From the NCBI GenBank assembly GCA_002633005.1, contig NMRA01000555.1, positions 153,867-217,866 on the forward strand: a stretch of 64,000 nt of DNA, read 5' to 3'. Each line of letters opens with the position of its first letter. Within the stretch, counting starts at the first letter, position 1. Below the pieces are notes generated by a model. It saw only the letters and a program-made list of their open reading frames with translations. It was not told where the DNA came from and did not search any database. Both the position numbers and the translations under genes were made by a program. The stretch is from Phoronis australis. Its lineage: Eukaryota > Phoronida > Phoronidae. Positions 62,090 to 64,000 of this stretch are shown in pieces.

Positions 62090-62160
62090 ATGGAGTGGTA
62101 ATTGTCGCCACCTGAAGAGTGTTGGACTGCGACCGTGGGGGTTGCAGGCTTGATTCCGCG
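62090..62160 (+). repeat. tRNA-like (SINE-like) block
   Basis: 'gaagagtgttggactgcgaccgtgggggttgcaggcttgattcc' resembles the A box to B box core of a tRNA-derived SINE. The B box is damaged (ggcttgattcc). Confidence 0.3.
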
Positions 62161-62568
62161 CTGGGGCTGGCCTTAGAAAATCGGCTAGATTCCTTTAAAC
62201 TCGAACCTAGCACTAAATCCAGTTGATAACATGTCTGCCAAACTCATCACATTGATTACCTCGGTCATCAAAAAAGAAACAGTCATTACTGCCATCAGTA
62301 AACGTTTTGACCACAAGCGAACTGGAGAGCTAGCTGATTCGAAATTCGATAGTCATTGTAATGCCTTAACTACGGAAATAGTTTAGACGAACTCAACATT
62401 AACAAGAACACAACTATTTCTCTACTCCTTAGCTTTGCTATTCGAAGTTTACAGTGCCGCCAACCCATAAGTACTAACATAACATGGAAAGATGTATTAA
62501 GAATCTACAATTGCAAACAGTGAAGATTAAATAATGATAAAAACGTGAGAATAAAAATCTATTAGTGT

Positions 62569-62628
62569 AAACGATAATAAATAATAATAATGAAAAAACA
62601 ACAACAACAATAATAATAATAATGATAA
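62569..62628. repeat. AAT/AAC low-complexity tract
   Basis: Interleaved (aat)n and (aac)n short runs. Confidence 0.9.
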
Positions 62629-63499
62629 CAATGCATAAGACGGAAATGAATTTACAAAATACCTTTAACTTTATGTAGGACCAAAGAAATATCGCCAAAT
62701 TAGGCCAAATTTGGAACATCATCTCTCATTGATTGGATGCCGTGGTCTCATATGAAACTTGCTTTAAGCACCGATCTCCAAATCATTGTTGGGTATTGTT
62801 TTTAATATATTCCATTTGTGCATGAGGGGCTATCAAAAATGGGGCTTTTGATTTTCATAATAAAGTCAAAAGTTCCATAAAACAAAAGCTGTAACAGCGT
62901 ATTAGAGATATCGTTTTGAAGAAACGTTATATCAAATGTCGTTGTTTTGCTAGCACTGTGCCTTTCTTTTTTGCTAAAGGGGCGTGGTTGCGTGAACCTA
63001 TAAACAGCTCGTTGGTAAAAAGTCAGATATCCAAATATTTTGCTTTTAGGAAGTACATGTATATACTTTATTGGGTTACTGTAGTTTTGTACATATTAGT
63101 CTAATTGTGGATAAGGTCTTACGTAACCTGTTGTGTTGTTAATTCTGACAACTATTCGCTTGTTAAAGGTAGTGATTGTTACTACTGGAAGACACGAAAC
63201 GATCTGTAGTACACTGTGGTCAAAAGATTTACAAAATTTTAAAAGTTGAACAATTTAAACAAGGCATCAACACAAGATTCAAAAAAGCTTGATAATGGCT
63301 TGCTTTGGTTATGTTTCTGACTGTAAAAATTTTAAGCGATGGCAATTGTTGACTCCCCATGAAATGGGATGAAAAAAGTCATTTGAATATCCAAAGTATC
63401 ACGTGTTGTGGAAAGGAACTTTTTTCAAGCTTTGGTAAGATAGCACATGTTTTTCTGTCTCATTTGATATTTCTTGAGCGTAACTGTTCAAAGTGAGGT

Positions 63500-64000
63500 G
63501 GTTGTCCGTTTAGCCCGGGAAAACTGAAGGTAGATGTCTACATAATTGCTGATTTGAGGACGTTTTCTTGTGTACTGTGTTACTGTGGGTGGCTGAAAAG
63601 CATGTGCTCTTTGTTTTTGAAAGAGTTTAATGCTAGCTTGTTGACTACAAGTCATTCATTTAGAAGGTATGGCTTTTGCATTAAGAAATGTTGTGTCAGT
63701 GCTGCGCCGGCCATGTCTCTATTGTGCATAGTTGTGAGAAGTGTCTTCGATATACATAGTGATCTAAAATTCACCTTTGAGTGACACCTGTTGTGATTTG
63801 GGCGAGGAAGGAGCTTGTTGTGATTTGAAGGAGACGAGTTGTGATTATAGTACTGCTGTCTGTGATGAAGATAATTTATGAACCATTTTAATTCAGTTTC
63901 ATTTATTCCATTGTCAAATAGCTTGCGGATTAAAGTGTGTGGTTTACGGTGTCAAAGGCTTTTGACCGATCAATAAATATAATGAGGGTGTTTTTTATGA
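63500..64000 (-). mobile_element. LINE reverse-transcriptase remnant, continues past the right edge
   Basis: The minus strand from 63990 reads TLIIFIDRSKAFDTVNHTL, the RT block with its catalytic Asp, then IRKLFDNGINETELKWF and INYLHHRQQY. After a degraded stretch that still resembles GVxQxxILxxL (near 63785) comes LVVNKLALNSFKNKEHMLF near 63640-63590, matching the 'WLxxNKLxLNxxKTxxMxF' block. The YxDD active-site region expected between them is missing. Several stops are present. The block order fits CR1/Jockey/RTE-type LINEs. Confidence 0.85.

Larger units (their letters stand above)
58338..63480. other. Sequence downstream of the GPCR gene
   Basis: 5.1 kb with no recognised gene. It contains an AAT-rich low-complexity tract (62569-62628), a tRNA-like block (62090-62160) and one short frame with a signal-peptide-like start (61408-61593). 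Confidence 0.6.

Noticed and set aside
1-64000. CRISPR arrays, bacterial operons, phage or viral genes
   Set aside because: Spliced genes, long introns and LINE/MITE content show animal nuclear DNA; no spaced repeat array or viral gene was seen.

Overview
This is an intron-rich, AT-leaning animal genomic window from a draft assembly, with one 74-base gap and three single Ns. Long introns, canonical GT-AG splice sites, abundant 'tacatgta'-type words, several non-LTR retrotransposon remnants and small inverted-repeat transposons fit a marine invertebrate metazoan, such as a cephalochordate, hemichordate, echinoderm or lophotrochozoan. The species cannot be fixed from the sequence alone. Most long open frames here are chance frames; the real genes lie in short exons. 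Two protein-coding genes can be assembled by hand. On the minus strand, between about 14.26 kb and the left edge, is a secreted peptidyl-alpha-hydroxyglycine alpha-amidating lyase (PAL), the second enzyme of C-terminal peptide amidation. Five exons (14261-14145, 13669-13518, 10123-10010, 4916-4844, 2248-2087) join in frame to 206 codons, and the rest of the lyase domain lies beyond position 1. The signal-peptide exon is followed at once by the lyase domain, with no hydroxylase (PHM) exons, so this is a stand-alone PAL. On the plus strand, from 25.44 to 58.31 kb, is a complete family A peptide GPCR. Four coding exons (25441-25576, 44743-44885, 56467-56597, 57630-58308) give 362 residues, with introns of about 19.2, 11.6 and 1.0 kb. 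Its TM3 to TM5 region most resembles thyrotropin-releasing-hormone receptors. Layout: 1-14.3 kb PAL with large introns, including a possible decayed potassium-channel pore exon on the opposite strand; 14.3-25.4 kb intergenic, with a LINE 3' remnant, a duplicated segment, a broken THAP-domain remnant beside the gap, and microsatellites; 25.4-58.3 kb the GPCR, whose introns hold an RNase H-bearing LINE remnant, small transposons, a (CA)n tract, a 16-bp minisatellite and a 660-bp direct duplication that is probably an unmerged contig overlap; 58.3-64 kb mostly featureless, ending in another LINE reverse-transcriptase remnant. The two genes are divergently arranged and belong to the same broad process, since PAL makes amidated peptides and the GPCR family often binds them. 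A functional link between the neighbours is only an inference.
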